Below are positions 50,381-58,546 of a DNA stretch of 64,000 nucleotides, in pieces. The notes beneath the pieces are model-generated. The model was not told the DNA's origin. It saw only the letters and a program-made list of their open reading frames with translations, and made no database searches. The stretch is from positions 39,479 to 103,478 of the forward strand of contig NZ_JAKZAK010000022.1 in NCBI RefSeq assembly GCF_023156385.1, in the 5' to 3' direction. The stretch comes from Marinobacter xestospongiae (GTDB lineage Bacteria; Pseudomonadota; Gammaproteobacteria; Pseudomonadales; Oleiphilaceae). Each line of letters starts with the position of its first letter. Position 1 is the stretch's first letter. The position numbers were made by a program, and so were the translations under genes.

Positions 50381-51802
50381 ATGTACATCAACGGGGAATG
50401 GCTGAGCGATCGGCCCACCTTCGCGGTCACCAACCCGGCCACCGGCGAGGCGCTGGGGTCGGTGCCGGATTGCAGCGACGCCGACATCGACCAGGCCATC
50501 GCGGCGGCGCACAGCGCCTTTGACAGCTGGAAGAAGACCACGGCCTACGAGCGTTCGCGGTTGCTGTACCGGGCCTGGGAGCTGATGATCCAGCGCAAGC
50601 AGGCGCTGGCGGAACTGATGACCAAAGAGCAGGGCAAGCCGCTAAAGGCCTCGTTGAACGAGGTTCAGTACGGTGCCGATTTTCTGCAGTGGTTCGCCGA
50701 GCAGGCCAAACGCATCCAGGGTGAGACCATCCCGTCGGCGCGGGAAAACCAGCGCTTTCTGGTACACCGGGTGCCGGTCGGTGTGGTGGGGGCGATCACC
50801 CCCTGGAACTACCCGATCTCGATGATCACCCGCAAGCTGGCGCCGGCGCTGGCTGCCGGCTGCACGGTCATCCTCAAGCCGGCAGAATCGACGCCGCTGT
50901 GCGCCCAGGCAATGATGGAGATCTTCGCCGAGGCCGGCTTCCCGGCCGGCGTGGTCAATGCCATCACGGTACAGCAGCCAGCCCGGGTCGGTGAGGCGTT
51001 CTGCCGCGACCCGCGGGTGCGCAAGCTGACCTTCACCGGGTCCACCGAGGTGGGTTGCCAGCTCAACGCCGAGGCTGCCCGTCATATGAAGCGGGTATCG
51101 ATGGAACTGGGTGGGCATGCCCCGGCCATCGTCTTCCCCGATGCCGATCCAGTGCATGCGGCCAAGGGACTGTCGCTGGTGAAGTTCCTCAATGGCGGCC
51201 AGGCCTGTATCAGTCCCAACCGGATCTACGTCCATGAAGATCACCGCGAGGCGTTTGTGGCCGAGCTGGTGAGCCGCGCCGAGCGGCTGCAGGCGGGTAA
51301 CGGTCTGGACAGCACCACCTCCCTGGGGCCGCTGATTGACCAGCGGGCACTGGACAAGGTGGATCGCCAGGTCAAGGATGCCGTGGCCAAGGGCGCGACC
51401 CTGGAGACCGGTGGCGACCGGCTGCACAACGGCGAGCTGGCCCAAGGCTGCTTCTACGCGCCAACGGTGCTGTCCGGGGTGACGCCGGAGATGGCGATCT
51501 ATCGCGAGGAAACCTTCGGTCCGGTGGCGCCGGTGATCAGCTACCGCGATGGTGACGATGTGCTGGCGATGGCCAACGACACCGCCTATGGCCTGGCGGC
51601 CTACGTCTACACCGACCGCCTGTCCACCGCCCACCGGGCCTTCGAGGCGCTGAACTTTGGCATCATCGGCATCAATGACATCAACCCCACCAGTGCCGCC
51701 GCGCCCTTTGGCGGCATGAAGACCAGTGGTCTGGGGCGCGAAGGTGCCGAGGAAGGCATCGACGAGTACCTGGAAACCAAGCTGGGTGGCTTCGCCATCT
51801 GA
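50381..51802 (+). CDS. NAD(P)-dependent aldehyde dehydrogenase (GabD-like)
   Basis: A 473-residue aldehyde dehydrogenase. The general base is Glu242 in SMELGGHAP and the nucleophile Cys276 in GGQACISPNR. PWNYPISMITRKLAPALAAGCTVILKPAE and FTGSTEVG are the cofactor segments. The closest type is succinate-semialdehyde dehydrogenase (GabD), though malonate-semialdehyde or another semialdehyde is possible given malonyl-CoA decarboxylase in the same operon. The start at 50381 follows GAGGTGAG. It is 19 bases after the acyl-CoA dehydrogenase gene. Confidence 0.88.
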   Translation: MYINGEWLSDRPTFAVTNPATGEALGSVPDCSDADIDQAIAAAHSAFDSWKKTTAYERSRLLYRAWELMIQRKQALAELMTKEQGKPLKASLNEVQYGADFLQWFAEQAKRIQGETIPSARENQRFLVHRVPVGVVGAITPWNYPISMITRKLAPALAAGCTVILKPAESTPLCAQAMMEIFAEAGFPAGVVNAITVQQPARVGEAFCRDPRVRKLTFTGSTEVGCQLNAEAARHMKRVSMELGGHAPAIVFPDADPVHAAKGLSLVKFLNGGQACISPNRIYVHEDHREAFVAELVSRAERLQAGNGLDSTTSLGPLIDQRALDKVDRQVKDAVAKGATLETGGDRLHNGELAQGCFYAPTVLSGVTPEMAIYREETFGPVAPVISYRDGDDVLAMANDTAYGLAAYVYTDRLSTAHRAFEALNFGIIGINDINPTSAAAPFGGMKTSGLGREGAEEGIDEYLETKLGGFAI

Positions 51803-51976
51803 CGTCCGGCAAGCGGCCTGCGGCGACTTCGGGTGCGCCGTGGGTTGGCACCGGTGGTGATCATGGCCGGCCGGATTTGCCGCCGGCAATGAATCCAATC
51901 CCTCGCTGACGTATCATGCTGCTCTATAACAGGCCCGTTCAGGGCCGTCGATCATACGATGACAGAGGAGCACCCC

Positions 51977-52420
51977 ATGATCTGGACCGTCTACCTATCC
52001 GGCGAAATCCACACTGACTGGCGCCAGCAGATCCAGGCGGGCGTCGAGGCCGCGGGCCTGCCGGTGGAGTTCACCGCCCCGGTCACCGACCACGACGCCA
52101 GTGACGCCGCCGGCGATGTGCTGGGCAAGCCGGAGGTGGGTTTCTGGCGGGACCATCAGTCCTCCAAGGTCAACGGTATTCGCACCAAGACCCTGCTGGA
52201 GCAGTGTGACCTGGCGGTGATCCGCTTTGGCGACAAGTACAAGCAGTGGAACGCGGCGTTTGATGCCGGTTTCTGCGCCGCCATGGGTACCCCCTACATC
52301 ACCCTGCACGACGACAGCATTGTGCACCCGCTCAAGGAAGTCGACGCTGCCGCCATGGCCTGGGCCCAGACCCCGGAGCAGGTGGTTGAGGTGCTCAAGT
52401 ACGTCACTACGGCCCAGTAA
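51977..52420 (+). CDS. YtoQ-family protein
   Basis: A 147-residue cytoplasmic protein matching the YtoQ family (WTVYLSGEIHTDWRQQI, TAPVTDHDASDAAGDVLG, FWRDHQSSKVNGIRTKTLLEQCDLAVIRFGDKYKQWNAAFDAGF, TPYITLHD). The fold appears related to nucleoside deoxyribosyltransferases and to TIR-like NAD-binding proteins, but no activity is established. The ATG at 51977 was chosen because GAGGAG lies upstream. Likely co-transcribed with the small lipoprotein gene. Confidence 0.85.
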   Translation: MIWTVYLSGEIHTDWRQQIQAGVEAAGLPVEFTAPVTDHDASDAAGDVLGKPEVGFWRDHQSSKVNGIRTKTLLEQCDLAVIRFGDKYKQWNAAFDAGFCAAMGTPYITLHDDSIVHPLKEVDAAAMAWAQTPEQVVEVLKYVTTAQ

Positions 52421-52439
52421 CCCGGGCGGGAGAAACACC

Positions 52440-52604
52440 ATGATCAAGCGACTGATGATGACCCTGGCGCTGGCCGTTGGCCTCGCCGGCTGTGCGCCGG
52501 AAGTGGGCAGCGATGCCTGGTGCGCGGACATGGATGAGAAGCCCAAGGGCGACTGGACCATGAACGAAGCCGGTGACTACGCCAAGCACTGTGTGCTGCC
52601 CTGA
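52440..52604 (+). CDS. Small DUF3012-type lipoprotein
   Basis: A 54-residue lipoprotein: signal peptide MIKRLMMTLALAVGLAGC with lipobox Cys18, then SDAWCADMDEKPKGDWTMNEAGDYAKHCVLP, whose two further cysteines could form a disulfide. The pattern WCxxMxxKPKGDWTxNEAxDYAKHC is that of DUF3012. Function is unknown. It lies 19 bases after ytoQ and 17 bases before bluB. Confidence 0.85.
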   Translation: MIKRLMMTLALAVGLAGCAPEVGSDAWCADMDEKPKGDWTMNEAGDYAKHCVLP

Positions 52605-52621
52605 GCGGCGGGAAGATCGCC

Positions 52622-53269
52622 ATGAGTGAACGCTGTTTCAGCACCGACGACCAGCAGTTGCTGACCGACATCCTGCGTCATCGCCGTGATGTCCGCGGCA
52701 ACAACTTCCGCCCGGAGCCGGTTCCGGAGCCGGTGCTGGAGCAGATCCTGCAGGCGGCGACGCTGGCGCCCTCGGTCGGGTTTTCCCAACCCTGGGAGTT
52801 TGTGCAGGTGGCTGACCCGGCACTGCGGGCGCAGGTGGCGGAAAGTTTCGATGCCGCCAACCGGCAGGCCCGTGAACGCTTCAGTGGCGAGCGCGGTGAG
52901 CTCTACGCCCGCCTCAAGCTTGAGGGCATTCACGAGGCGCCGGTCAACCTGGCGGTGTTCTACCGCGCCAGCGAGGGGCCGGTGCTGGGCCAGACCGCCA
53001 TGGCGGAGGCCGGAGAATACAGTGTGGTGTGCGCGGTGCAGAACATGTGGCTGATGGCCCGGGCGCTGAACGTCGGCATGGGCTGGGTCAGCATCCTCGA
53101 CCCCCGCCGGGTGGCGGAGATCCTGCAGGCGCCCGCCGACCGCAAACTGGTGGCCTACCTGTGCCTGGGCTATGTCCATCGCTTTGACGACCGCCCGGAA
53201 CTGGAGCGGCTGGAATGGGAGCAGCGTCGCGCCCTGGCCACCGTGCTCCACACCGACGGTTACCGGTGA
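52622..53269 (+). CDS. bluB: 5,6-dimethylbenzimidazole synthase
   Basis: A 215-residue flavin-destroying enzyme of the nitroreductase fold that breaks FMN to form the lower ligand of vitamin B12. Family sequence: RRDVRGNNFRPEPVPEPVLEQILQAATLAPSVGFSQPWEF, then GEYSVVCAVQNMWLMARALNVGMGWVSILDP and YLCLGYV. No other cobalamin genes are in the window. It precedes arfB by 5 bases in the same direction. Confidence 0.9.
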   Translation: MSERCFSTDDQQLLTDILRHRRDVRGNNFRPEPVPEPVLEQILQAATLAPSVGFSQPWEFVQVADPALRAQVAESFDAANRQARERFSGERGELYARLKLEGIHEAPVNLAVFYRASEGPVLGQTAMAEAGEYSVVCAVQNMWLMARALNVGMGWVSILDPRRVAEILQAPADRKLVAYLCLGYVHRFDDRPELERLEWEQRRALATVLHTDGYR

Positions 53270-53274
53270 CCCCC

Positions 53275-53685
53275 ATGCTGCCACTGTCCAACGCCGTCAG
53301 CCTCGCCGATGATGAAATCGAGATCCACCAGATCCGTGCCCAGGGCGCTGGCGGCCAGAACGTCAACAAGGTCGCCTCGGCGGTGCATCTGCGGTTTGAT
53401 ATCCAGGCCTCACGGCTACCGCCCTACTACAAGGAGTGCCTGCTGGCGCTGCGGGACAGCCGAATCACCAAGGACGGGGTGATTGTGATCAAGGCCCAGA
53501 ACCACCGTACCTTTGAGGCCAACCGGGACGATGCCCTGGCGCGGTTGCAGGCGCTGATCCGGGATGCGGTCAAACCCCGCAAGGCCCGTCGCCCCACCAA
53601 ACCCTCCCGCGCTGCCCGCAAGCGACGGGTGGACAGCAAGACCCAGCGCGGCCGCACCAAGGCCCTGCGGGGCAAGGTGATGTAG
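53275..53685 (+). CDS. arfB: Peptidyl-tRNA hydrolase ArfB (ribosome rescue)
   Basis: A 136-residue protein with the class I release factor GGQ motif at residues 26-28 (RAQGAGGQNVNKVASAVHLRF) and a long basic C-terminal tail (RKARRPTKPSRAARKRRVDSKTQRGRTKALRGKVM) that enters the mRNA channel of stalled ribosomes. It hydrolyses peptidyl-tRNA on non-stop complexes. The start at 53275 lies just after the bluB stop, so the two are coupled. Confidence 0.93.
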   Translation: MLPLSNAVSLADDEIEIHQIRAQGAGGQNVNKVASAVHLRFDIQASRLPPYYKECLLALRDSRITKDGVIVIKAQNHRTFEANRDDALARLQALIRDAVKPRKARRPTKPSRAARKRRVDSKTQRGRTKALRGKVM

Positions 53686-53710
53686 CCCGCCGGCGGCGAA
53701 CGGCTGCGCG

Positions 53711-54640
53711 TTAGTCAACCGGGCTGTGGCCGACTACCGGCGTGGTCGCGGTGATCAGCGGGGTGGCGGGTCTGAGCGATACCGGATGCTCACCCACCGC
53801 ATGCCAGTAGCGTTGCGGAATCACGTCCAGGCTCTGGTAGGTTTCCGGCAGCGCCAGTCGCACCACCCGCCGGCTGGTGAGCTCGCCGTCTTCCAGGGCA
53901 CGGCGGATCGCCGGATGGCTCAGGAAGTTGGCCATGAAGGCGCCGCTGTTGTAGGCGTTGACCAGCCCGGTCAGCAGCAGGTCGTGCAGATCTGGCCGGT
54001 TGACCGAGACATAGAAGAAATAGTCGTAGGGAAACACCACCATCATGCCTGGCAGGACTGCCAGTTGCTGGTGCTCCGGCCGCGCCAGTTCGGTGTAGAT
54101 TTCCTGGACGCCGCGATGGAACAGGTCGAAACGCTCCATCGCCAGCATGCGCCAGAGGTTGTCGTAGCGGCTGGTGATCACTTCCAGGCCGTTGGCCTGC
54201 AGGACATCGTTGTCGGGCCAGCCAATGCCCGAGCCGATCCGGTAACGGCGCAGTTCCGCCAGTGAATCAATGCCTTTCAGCTCCGCCAGCCGTTCCGCCT
54301 TCACCACCATCAGCCGATAGCCCAGCAGGCCACGGGTGAGGGGAATGTTGACCTGAAGCAGGCGCCGTTCCCGTTCCGGACTGTAGCCACTGAAGAACAC
54401 GTTGATGGGTTCCCAGGCCGAGTCGAGCATGGCGAATATGCGTTGCTGGGGCGTTTCCGGCAGGGGCACCACTTCCAGGGTGTGGTCTCCGGGGGCGTGG
54501 GCCAGCGCCAGTTTCAGCACTGACAGCTCGTAATCGAAGATTTCGGTGTCGCCGTGCAGCACGCCGACCCGGAAGGACTGGGCCGCGGCCGGGGCCATCA
54601 GCAGTAACCCCAGGATCAGCAACAACATTCTGGAGACCAT
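53711..54640 (-). CDS. Periplasmic solute-binding protein-like
   Basis: A 309-residue exported protein: signal peptide MVSRMLLLILGLLLMAPAAA, then a type II periplasmic binding protein fold (SBP_bac_3-like; FRVGVLHGDTEIFDYELSVLKLAL, SAWEPINVFFSGYSPERERRLLQVNIPLTRGLLGYRLMVVKAERL). Its closest relatives by eye are orphan transporter-like proteins that may act as sensors rather than transporter parts, since no permease is near. The ATG at 54640 was chosen because the signal peptide starts there. It is divergent from rhlE with a 306-base intergenic region. Confidence 0.7.
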   Translation of the reverse strand: MVSRMLLLILGLLLMAPAAAQSFRVGVLHGDTEIFDYELSVLKLALAHAPGDHTLEVVPLPETPQQRIFAMLDSAWEPINVFFSGYSPERERRLLQVNIPLTRGLLGYRLMVVKAERLAELKGIDSLAELRRYRIGSGIGWPDNDVLQANGLEVITSRYDNLWRMLAMERFDLFHRGVQEIYTELARPEHQQLAVLPGMMVVFPYDYFFYVSVNRPDLHDLLLTGLVNAYNSGAFMANFLSHPAIRRALEDGELTSRRVVRLALPETYQSLDVIPQRYWHAVGEHPVSLRPATPLITATTPVVGHSPVD

Positions 54641-54946
54641 GGCGTGCTCCACTCGCTTGTGCCTGTCTGCTTTATCAAAGCACATAATCCGGCTTCCTTC
54701 ACACCGTGGTGCGGTTGCGGGTGAATTAAAGTGGCTATCGCCGCAGGACTCTGTTACCGTGCCCGCCATCCTGCCTCGAAGGATTGCGCAGTTACGGCCC
54801 CGGGCCGAGCGCGACCCCCATTCGAAACGACCTGTCAGAGGACGGCGCGCCCAACATCCGGTGCACAGCCGTAGTCGTCTTAGTTTCGCCGCTCCAACTG
54901 CGGCACTCCCGCCCGATGTCGGGAGTCATATCAAGAGTTTACAATT
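54641..54946. other. 306-base region between the binding protein gene and rhlE
   Basis: No protein gene was seen. It should hold the divergent promoters and a long rhlE leader. Two small hairpins stand back to back near its right end (54888-54926). No convincing -10/-35 pair could be fixed; TTAAAG near 54726 is a weak candidate. Confidence 0.5.
54888..54926 (+). promoter_or_regulatory. Two adjacent hairpins in the rhlE leader
   Basis: GCCGC/GCGGC with a 7-base loop (54888-54904) is directly followed by ACTCCCG/CGGGAGT with an 8-base loop (54905-54926), ending 20 bases ahead of the start codon. Such a leader may regulate a cold- or helicase-controlled mRNA. Confidence 0.5.
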
Positions 54947-56230
54947 ATGAGTTTTGCTTCCCTCGGTCTGTCCGAGTCGCTGGTCCGTGCTACCTCGGAT
55001 CAGGGGTATGAAACCCCCTCCCCCATTCAGTCCCAGGCCATTCCCGCCGTACTGTCCGGCCAGGACGTCATGGCCGCTGCCCAGACCGGCACCGGCAAGA
55101 CCGCCGGCTTCACCCTGCCGCTGCTGCAGCGTCTGGGTGAGCTGCCCCGGCGTTGCCAGGGCGTCCGCGCGCTGATCCTGACCCCAACCCGGGAGCTTGC
55201 AGCCCAGGTGGGCGACAGCGTCGCGCTGTACAGCAAGTACCAGGCTACCTCCTCGGCGGTGGTGTTCGGTGGCGTCAAGATCAATCCCCAGATCCGCACC
55301 CTGCGCAAGGGCGTGGACGTGCTGGTGGCTACCCCGGGCCGGCTGCTGGATCTGCACCAGCAGGGCGTGGTCAATTTCGATGCCCTCGACGTGCTGGTGC
55401 TCGATGAGGCCGACCGCATGCTGGACATGGGCTTTATCCGGGATATCCGCAAGGTGCTGACCCTGCTGCCGGCAAAGCGCCAGAACCTGCTGTTCTCCGC
55501 GACCTTCTCCGGTGACATCCGCAAGCTGGCCGAAGGCCTGCTGAATGAGCCGGTGCAGGTGGAAGTGGCCCCCCGCAACACCACCGCGGAGACCATTCAG
55601 CAGACGGTGTATCCGGTGGACAAGAGCCGCAAGTCGGCGTTGTTGAGCCGGCTGGTGAAGGATCACGACTGGCAGCAGGTGCTGGTGTTTACCCGCACCA
55701 AGCACGGTGCCAACCGTCTGACCCAGAAGCTGGAGCGCGACGGCATCGCCGCAGCGGCGATCCATGGCAACAAGTCCCAGGGTGCCCGTACTCGCGCGCT
55801 GAGCCACTTCAAGAGTGGTGAAATCCGGGTGCTGGTGGCCACCGACATCGCAGCCCGGGGGCTGGACATCAAACAGCTGCCGCAGGTTGTGAACTTTGAA
55901 CTGCCTAATGTGCCGGAAGACTACGTCCACCGCATTGGCAGAACGGGCCGGGCTGGTGAGCAGGGGCAGGCGCTTTCGCTGGTGAGTGCGGATGAGGGCA
56001 AACTGCTGGCGGGGATCGAGAAGGTTATCAGCCAGTCGATCCCGCGGAAGACGATGGCGGGATTCGAGCCGGAGACACCGCTGTCCGTCACCCCAAAATC
56101 GGCCCCGGGTCGCGGTGGCCGGTCACGTCCGTCCGGTCGCAATGGCCAGGGACGTGGTGGTAACAGCCCGGGGCAGGGCCGTGGCCGCGCCCGCTCCCGT
56201 CAGGGAGACGGCGGGTCCAAACGCGGCTAG
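54947..56230 (+). CDS. rhlE: DEAD-box RNA helicase RhlE
   Basis: A 427-residue helicase. Q motif and motif I (AQTGTGKTAG, residues 45-54), Ia PTRELAAQV, II DEADRMLDMGF (from 153), III SATFS, IV LVFTRTKHGANRL, V ATDIAARGLDI and VI HRIGRTGRAG are all present. The C-terminal tail is basic and Gly/Arg-rich (GRGGRSRPSGRNGQGRGG), typical of RhlE, and helps bind RNA. It unwinds RNA, with roles in ribosome maturation and mRNA decay. A stable hairpin follows the stop. Confidence 0.93.
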   Translation: MSFASLGLSESLVRATSDQGYETPSPIQSQAIPAVLSGQDVMAAAQTGTGKTAGFTLPLLQRLGELPRRCQGVRALILTPTRELAAQVGDSVALYSKYQATSSAVVFGGVKINPQIRTLRKGVDVLVATPGRLLDLHQQGVVNFDALDVLVLDEADRMLDMGFIRDIRKVLTLLPAKRQNLLFSATFSGDIRKLAEGLLNEPVQVEVAPRNTTAETIQQTVYPVDKSRKSALLSRLVKDHDWQQVLVFTRTKHGANRLTQKLERDGIAAAAIHGNKSQGARTRALSHFKSGEIRVLVATDIAARGLDIKQLPQVVNFELPNVPEDYVHRIGRTGRAGEQGQALSLVSADEGKLLAGIEKVISQSIPRKTMAGFEPETPLSVTPKSAPGRGGRSRPSGRNGQGRGGNSPGQGRGRARSRQGDGGSKRG

Positions 56231-56256
56231 GCCCTGACCCAACCCCCGGGTTCCGG

Positions 56257-56303
56257 GCGCCTCTGGTGGTTTCCCTGCTGTAAAGCCACTCCGCCAGAGG
56301 CGC
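56257..56303. terminator. Large hairpin between convergent rhlE and ompW
   Basis: Arms of 13 bases (56257-56269 and 56291-56303) pair with one mismatch around a 21-base loop. It lies between two convergent stops and could terminate both transcripts, although T tracts are poor. Confidence 0.6.
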
Positions 56304-56312
56304 TGTCAGGTC

Positions 56313-57032
56313 TCAGAACTTGTAGCTGAGGCCGATCATGTACACCATCGGATCGATTTCCACGTCCACCTTGGCGGTGCCAACGCGCTGACCGTCGCTG
56401 ATGGCGTGGATGTCGGCGGTGGTGTCGATGTCTGCCCACCACATGGCGGCGTTCACACCGAGTTGGTCGGTGATCTGCACGTCCACACCCAGCTCGGCGG
56501 CGATGCCGAAGCTGTCATCCAGTTCCAGCTCGGTGGCGTCAATCACCCCGCCGCCCAGGGCTGCGTCGACCGCGCCGGTCAGTGTCGGAGTGGTGTCTTC
56601 CTCAAAAAAGTTGGTGTAGTTCAGGCCAATGCCGACGTACGGGTTAATCTGCTGATTGGCTCCCAGCGGGTAGTACTGCGCGGTGATGGTCGGCGGCAGG
56701 TGCTTGGTGGAACCCAGCTTGCCGGCACCGGCGATGGAGCCGGCCGCACTGATGTCGTGCTTGAACGGCGTGGCACCCAGAATACCCACCCCGAAGTTGT
56801 CGTTGAGCATGTAGGTGGCGGTAATACCCAGCTGGGTATTGGAATCAACACCGACTTCCCAGTTGCCATCGCCAACACCAGCGCCGCCCAGAGTCACGGT
56901 ATCGCTGGATTCCTGCGGGTCCACTACGACGGCGCCGGCGCGGATCAGGAAGTCTCCGGCTTCGTGGGCCTGGGCAACACCAGCCGCCAGCAGGCAGCCA
57001 GCAAGGATTCCGGTCTTGAGGGTATGGGACAT
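56313..57032 (-). CDS. ompW: OmpW-family outer membrane protein
   Basis: A 239-residue beta-barrel precursor with signal peptide (cleavage near AQAHEAG, residue 22). Family patterns are FLIRAGAVVVDPQESSD, LGITATYMLNDNFGVGILGATPFKHDI, LPPTITAQYYPLG and a C-terminal phenylalanine (VYMIGLSYKF), required for barrel assembly. OmpW forms an eight-stranded barrel with a hydrophobic channel and has been linked to uptake of hydrophobic compounds. Confidence 0.93.
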   Translation of the reverse strand: MSHTLKTGILAGCLLAAGVAQAHEAGDFLIRAGAVVVDPQESSDTVTLGGAGVGDGNWEVGVDSNTQLGITATYMLNDNFGVGILGATPFKHDISAAGSIAGAGKLGSTKHLPPTITAQYYPLGANQQINPYVGIGLNYTNFFEEDTTPTLTGAVDAALGGGVIDATELELDDSFGIAAELGVDVQITDQLGVNAAMWWADIDTTADIHAISDGQRVGTAKVDVEIDPMVYMIGLSYKF

Positions 57033-57341
57033 GGCAAACTCCTTCGGGAAACAGGGAAGTAATGATCAGAAGCATCGATCAACAGTGATCTATGACCCCA
57101 AGGGTACGCCGTTGGCAAAAACGCAACTTGACCTGACGCAAGAATCGGTCTTGAGATCCGGCCGGCGCCGGCCGGAAGTTGATTGGGCTCAATAGAAGGC
57201 TGTGGTGGGTCGCAGGCAGGTGCGAACGGGCCAGCGGTGATCCGGCGTCAAGCAGGGGCTCCCTGGACGCTGATCCGTGGCATAATGCTTTGCTGCTGTA
57301 TTTCGCATCCAAGGACGATACGTTTTTTAAGGAGGAATCCC
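57033..57341. other. 309-base region between ompW and the lipoprotein gene
   Basis: Divergent promoter region. It contains a perfect 20-base GC-rich palindrome TCCGGCCGGCGCCGGCCGGA at 57157-57176. No gene was seen. CATAAT near 57281 is a possible -10 for the plus-strand gene, but its -35 is unclear. Confidence 0.5.
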
Positions 57342-57911
57342 ATGTCGCTATATTTCCTGCAATCCCTGCGTTTACCTGTCGCCGGTGCTGCCGTCGCCGC
57401 TGCGCTGACGGTGTCGGGCTGTTCCGACGCGGTGGAGTCGATGACAGAGAAGTATGTGAAATCCCAGTTTGAAGAAGCCGGTATGCAGTTCGATGAAAAC
57501 GGCGAGCTAAGTGGGTTTGACTACGGTGAAGGCCAGATGTCCTTCGCGCTGGAGGTGGACGAACTGCCGGAGGACTTCCCGGCAGATGTGCCGGTTTACC
57601 AGGGCATGGCACTGGAATCCATGTTCCGCAACACCCGCGAGCAGGGCGAACACTTCATGGTGGCCGGCTCGACACTGGATGACGTTAAAACCGTGGTGGA
57701 CACCCTGGTGAAGGACGCCTCCGACGCGGGCTGGCAGTTAGACGAAGAAGAGCTGGACGGGGTGATGTGGATTGAAGGTGAGGACGGTACCGCCAGTGAC
57801 GCAACGGCCTGGCTGCGCAAGCAGGACCGGGTGCTGAACTTCATGGTGTCACCGGAGGGTGAGGGCACCCAGATCATGGTGATGACCGGATACGACAAAG
57901 ATCGTGGCTGA
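57342..57911 (+). CDS. Hypothetical lipoprotein
   Basis: A 189-residue acidic protein with a type II signal peptide (TVSGCSD, lipobox Cys27). The mature region has two repeated acidic beta-rich stretches (FALEVDELPEDFPADVPVYQGMALESMF, WIEGEDGTASDATAWL) and no recognised catalytic motif. GGAGG gives a strong start at 57342. It stands alone between ompW and hxlR-type genes. Function is unknown. Confidence 0.75.
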   Translation: MSLYFLQSLRLPVAGAAVAAALTVSGCSDAVESMTEKYVKSQFEEAGMQFDENGELSGFDYGEGQMSFALEVDELPEDFPADVPVYQGMALESMFRNTREQGEHFMVAGSTLDDVKTVVDTLVKDASDAGWQLDEEELDGVMWIEGEDGTASDATAWLRKQDRVLNFMVSPEGEGTQIMVMTGYDKDRG

Positions 57912-57973
57912 GCGCGCCTTGCGCTCAACGTTTTCGGAGGCTCGGCAGATCAGCGAATCACCCGGACGGGACC

Positions 57974-58444
57974 TTAGCTGTCAGCGGCCGGGTCGTCAGC
58001 AGACGTCGCCCCCGGCAGGCACACCTCGCGGATGGTCAGTGGCTGGCCATCCGCATCCCGCACACACACAGGGCTGATCGGCCGGCCACTGGCCCGGTCC
58101 CGCAGATCCAGCGGGGCCTGGTCCGGCGCCGGGTTCCACCTGTCCCCCCATTGCCGCAGGGCGATGACCACCGGAAACAGCTCCCGGCCCTTGTCGGTCA
58201 GCCGGTATTCGAAGCGGCAGCCATGCTCCCCCACATCGACCTTGGTCAGCACCTGGTTTTCCACCAGGCGCCCCAGCCGGTCGCAGAGAATGTTCTTGGC
58301 AATCCCCAACTCCTTCTGGAAATCGACATAGCGGCGGGTGCCGTACATTGCCTGCAGCACGATCAGCAGTGACCACCAGTCACCCACTTCGTTGAGGGCG
58401 CGGGCGACGGAGCAGTTGGAATCATCAAAACGTTTTCTGGCCAT
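57974..58444 (-). CDS. HxlR-family transcriptional regulator
   Basis: A 156-residue winged-helix regulator (NCSVARALNEVGDWWSLLIVLQAMYGTRRYVDFQKELGIAKNILCDRLGRLVENQVL, then YRLTDKGRELFPVVIALRQWGDRW). HxlR proteins usually control a neighbouring redox or aldehyde enzyme. It is divergent from the old yellow enzyme gene across a doubled operator (58466-58510). An extra C-terminal tail of about 40 residues contains SPVCVRDADGQPLTIREVCLPG, with two cysteines that could be redox-sensitive. Confidence 0.9.
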   Translation of the reverse strand: MARKRFDDSNCSVARALNEVGDWWSLLIVLQAMYGTRRYVDFQKELGIAKNILCDRLGRLVENQVLTKVDVGEHGCRFEYRLTDKGRELFPVVIALRQWGDRWNPAPDQAPLDLRDRASGRPISPVCVRDADGQPLTIREVCLPGATSADDPAADS

Positions 58445-58465
58445 GGATCACAGTCTACCGAAAAG

Positions 58466-58510
58466 GGTTGCATCAAGAAACCAGATTAAATAGGGTTGCG
58501 TTATGAAACC
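58466..58510. promoter_or_regulatory. Doubled operator between hxlR-type and OYE genes
   Basis: GGTTGCATCAAGAAACC (58466-58482) and GGTTGCGTTATGAAACC (58494-58510) are 17-base near-palindromic copies repeated with a 28-base period. They lie in the 102-base gap between divergent genes and fit binding of two HxlR dimers. Confidence 0.75.
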
Positions 58511-58546
58511 AAATCAACCGGACTGCCAACGCAGCGGAGACCGATC

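Noticed and set aside
48970..50541. 523-codon minus-strand frame opposite the acyl-CoA dehydrogenase
   Set aside because: It is a shadow of a gene with FAD and catalytic motifs on the plus strand.
50642..51898. 418-codon minus-strand frame opposite the aldehyde dehydrogenase
   Set aside because: The aldehyde dehydrogenase has both active-site residues on the plus strand; this frame has none.
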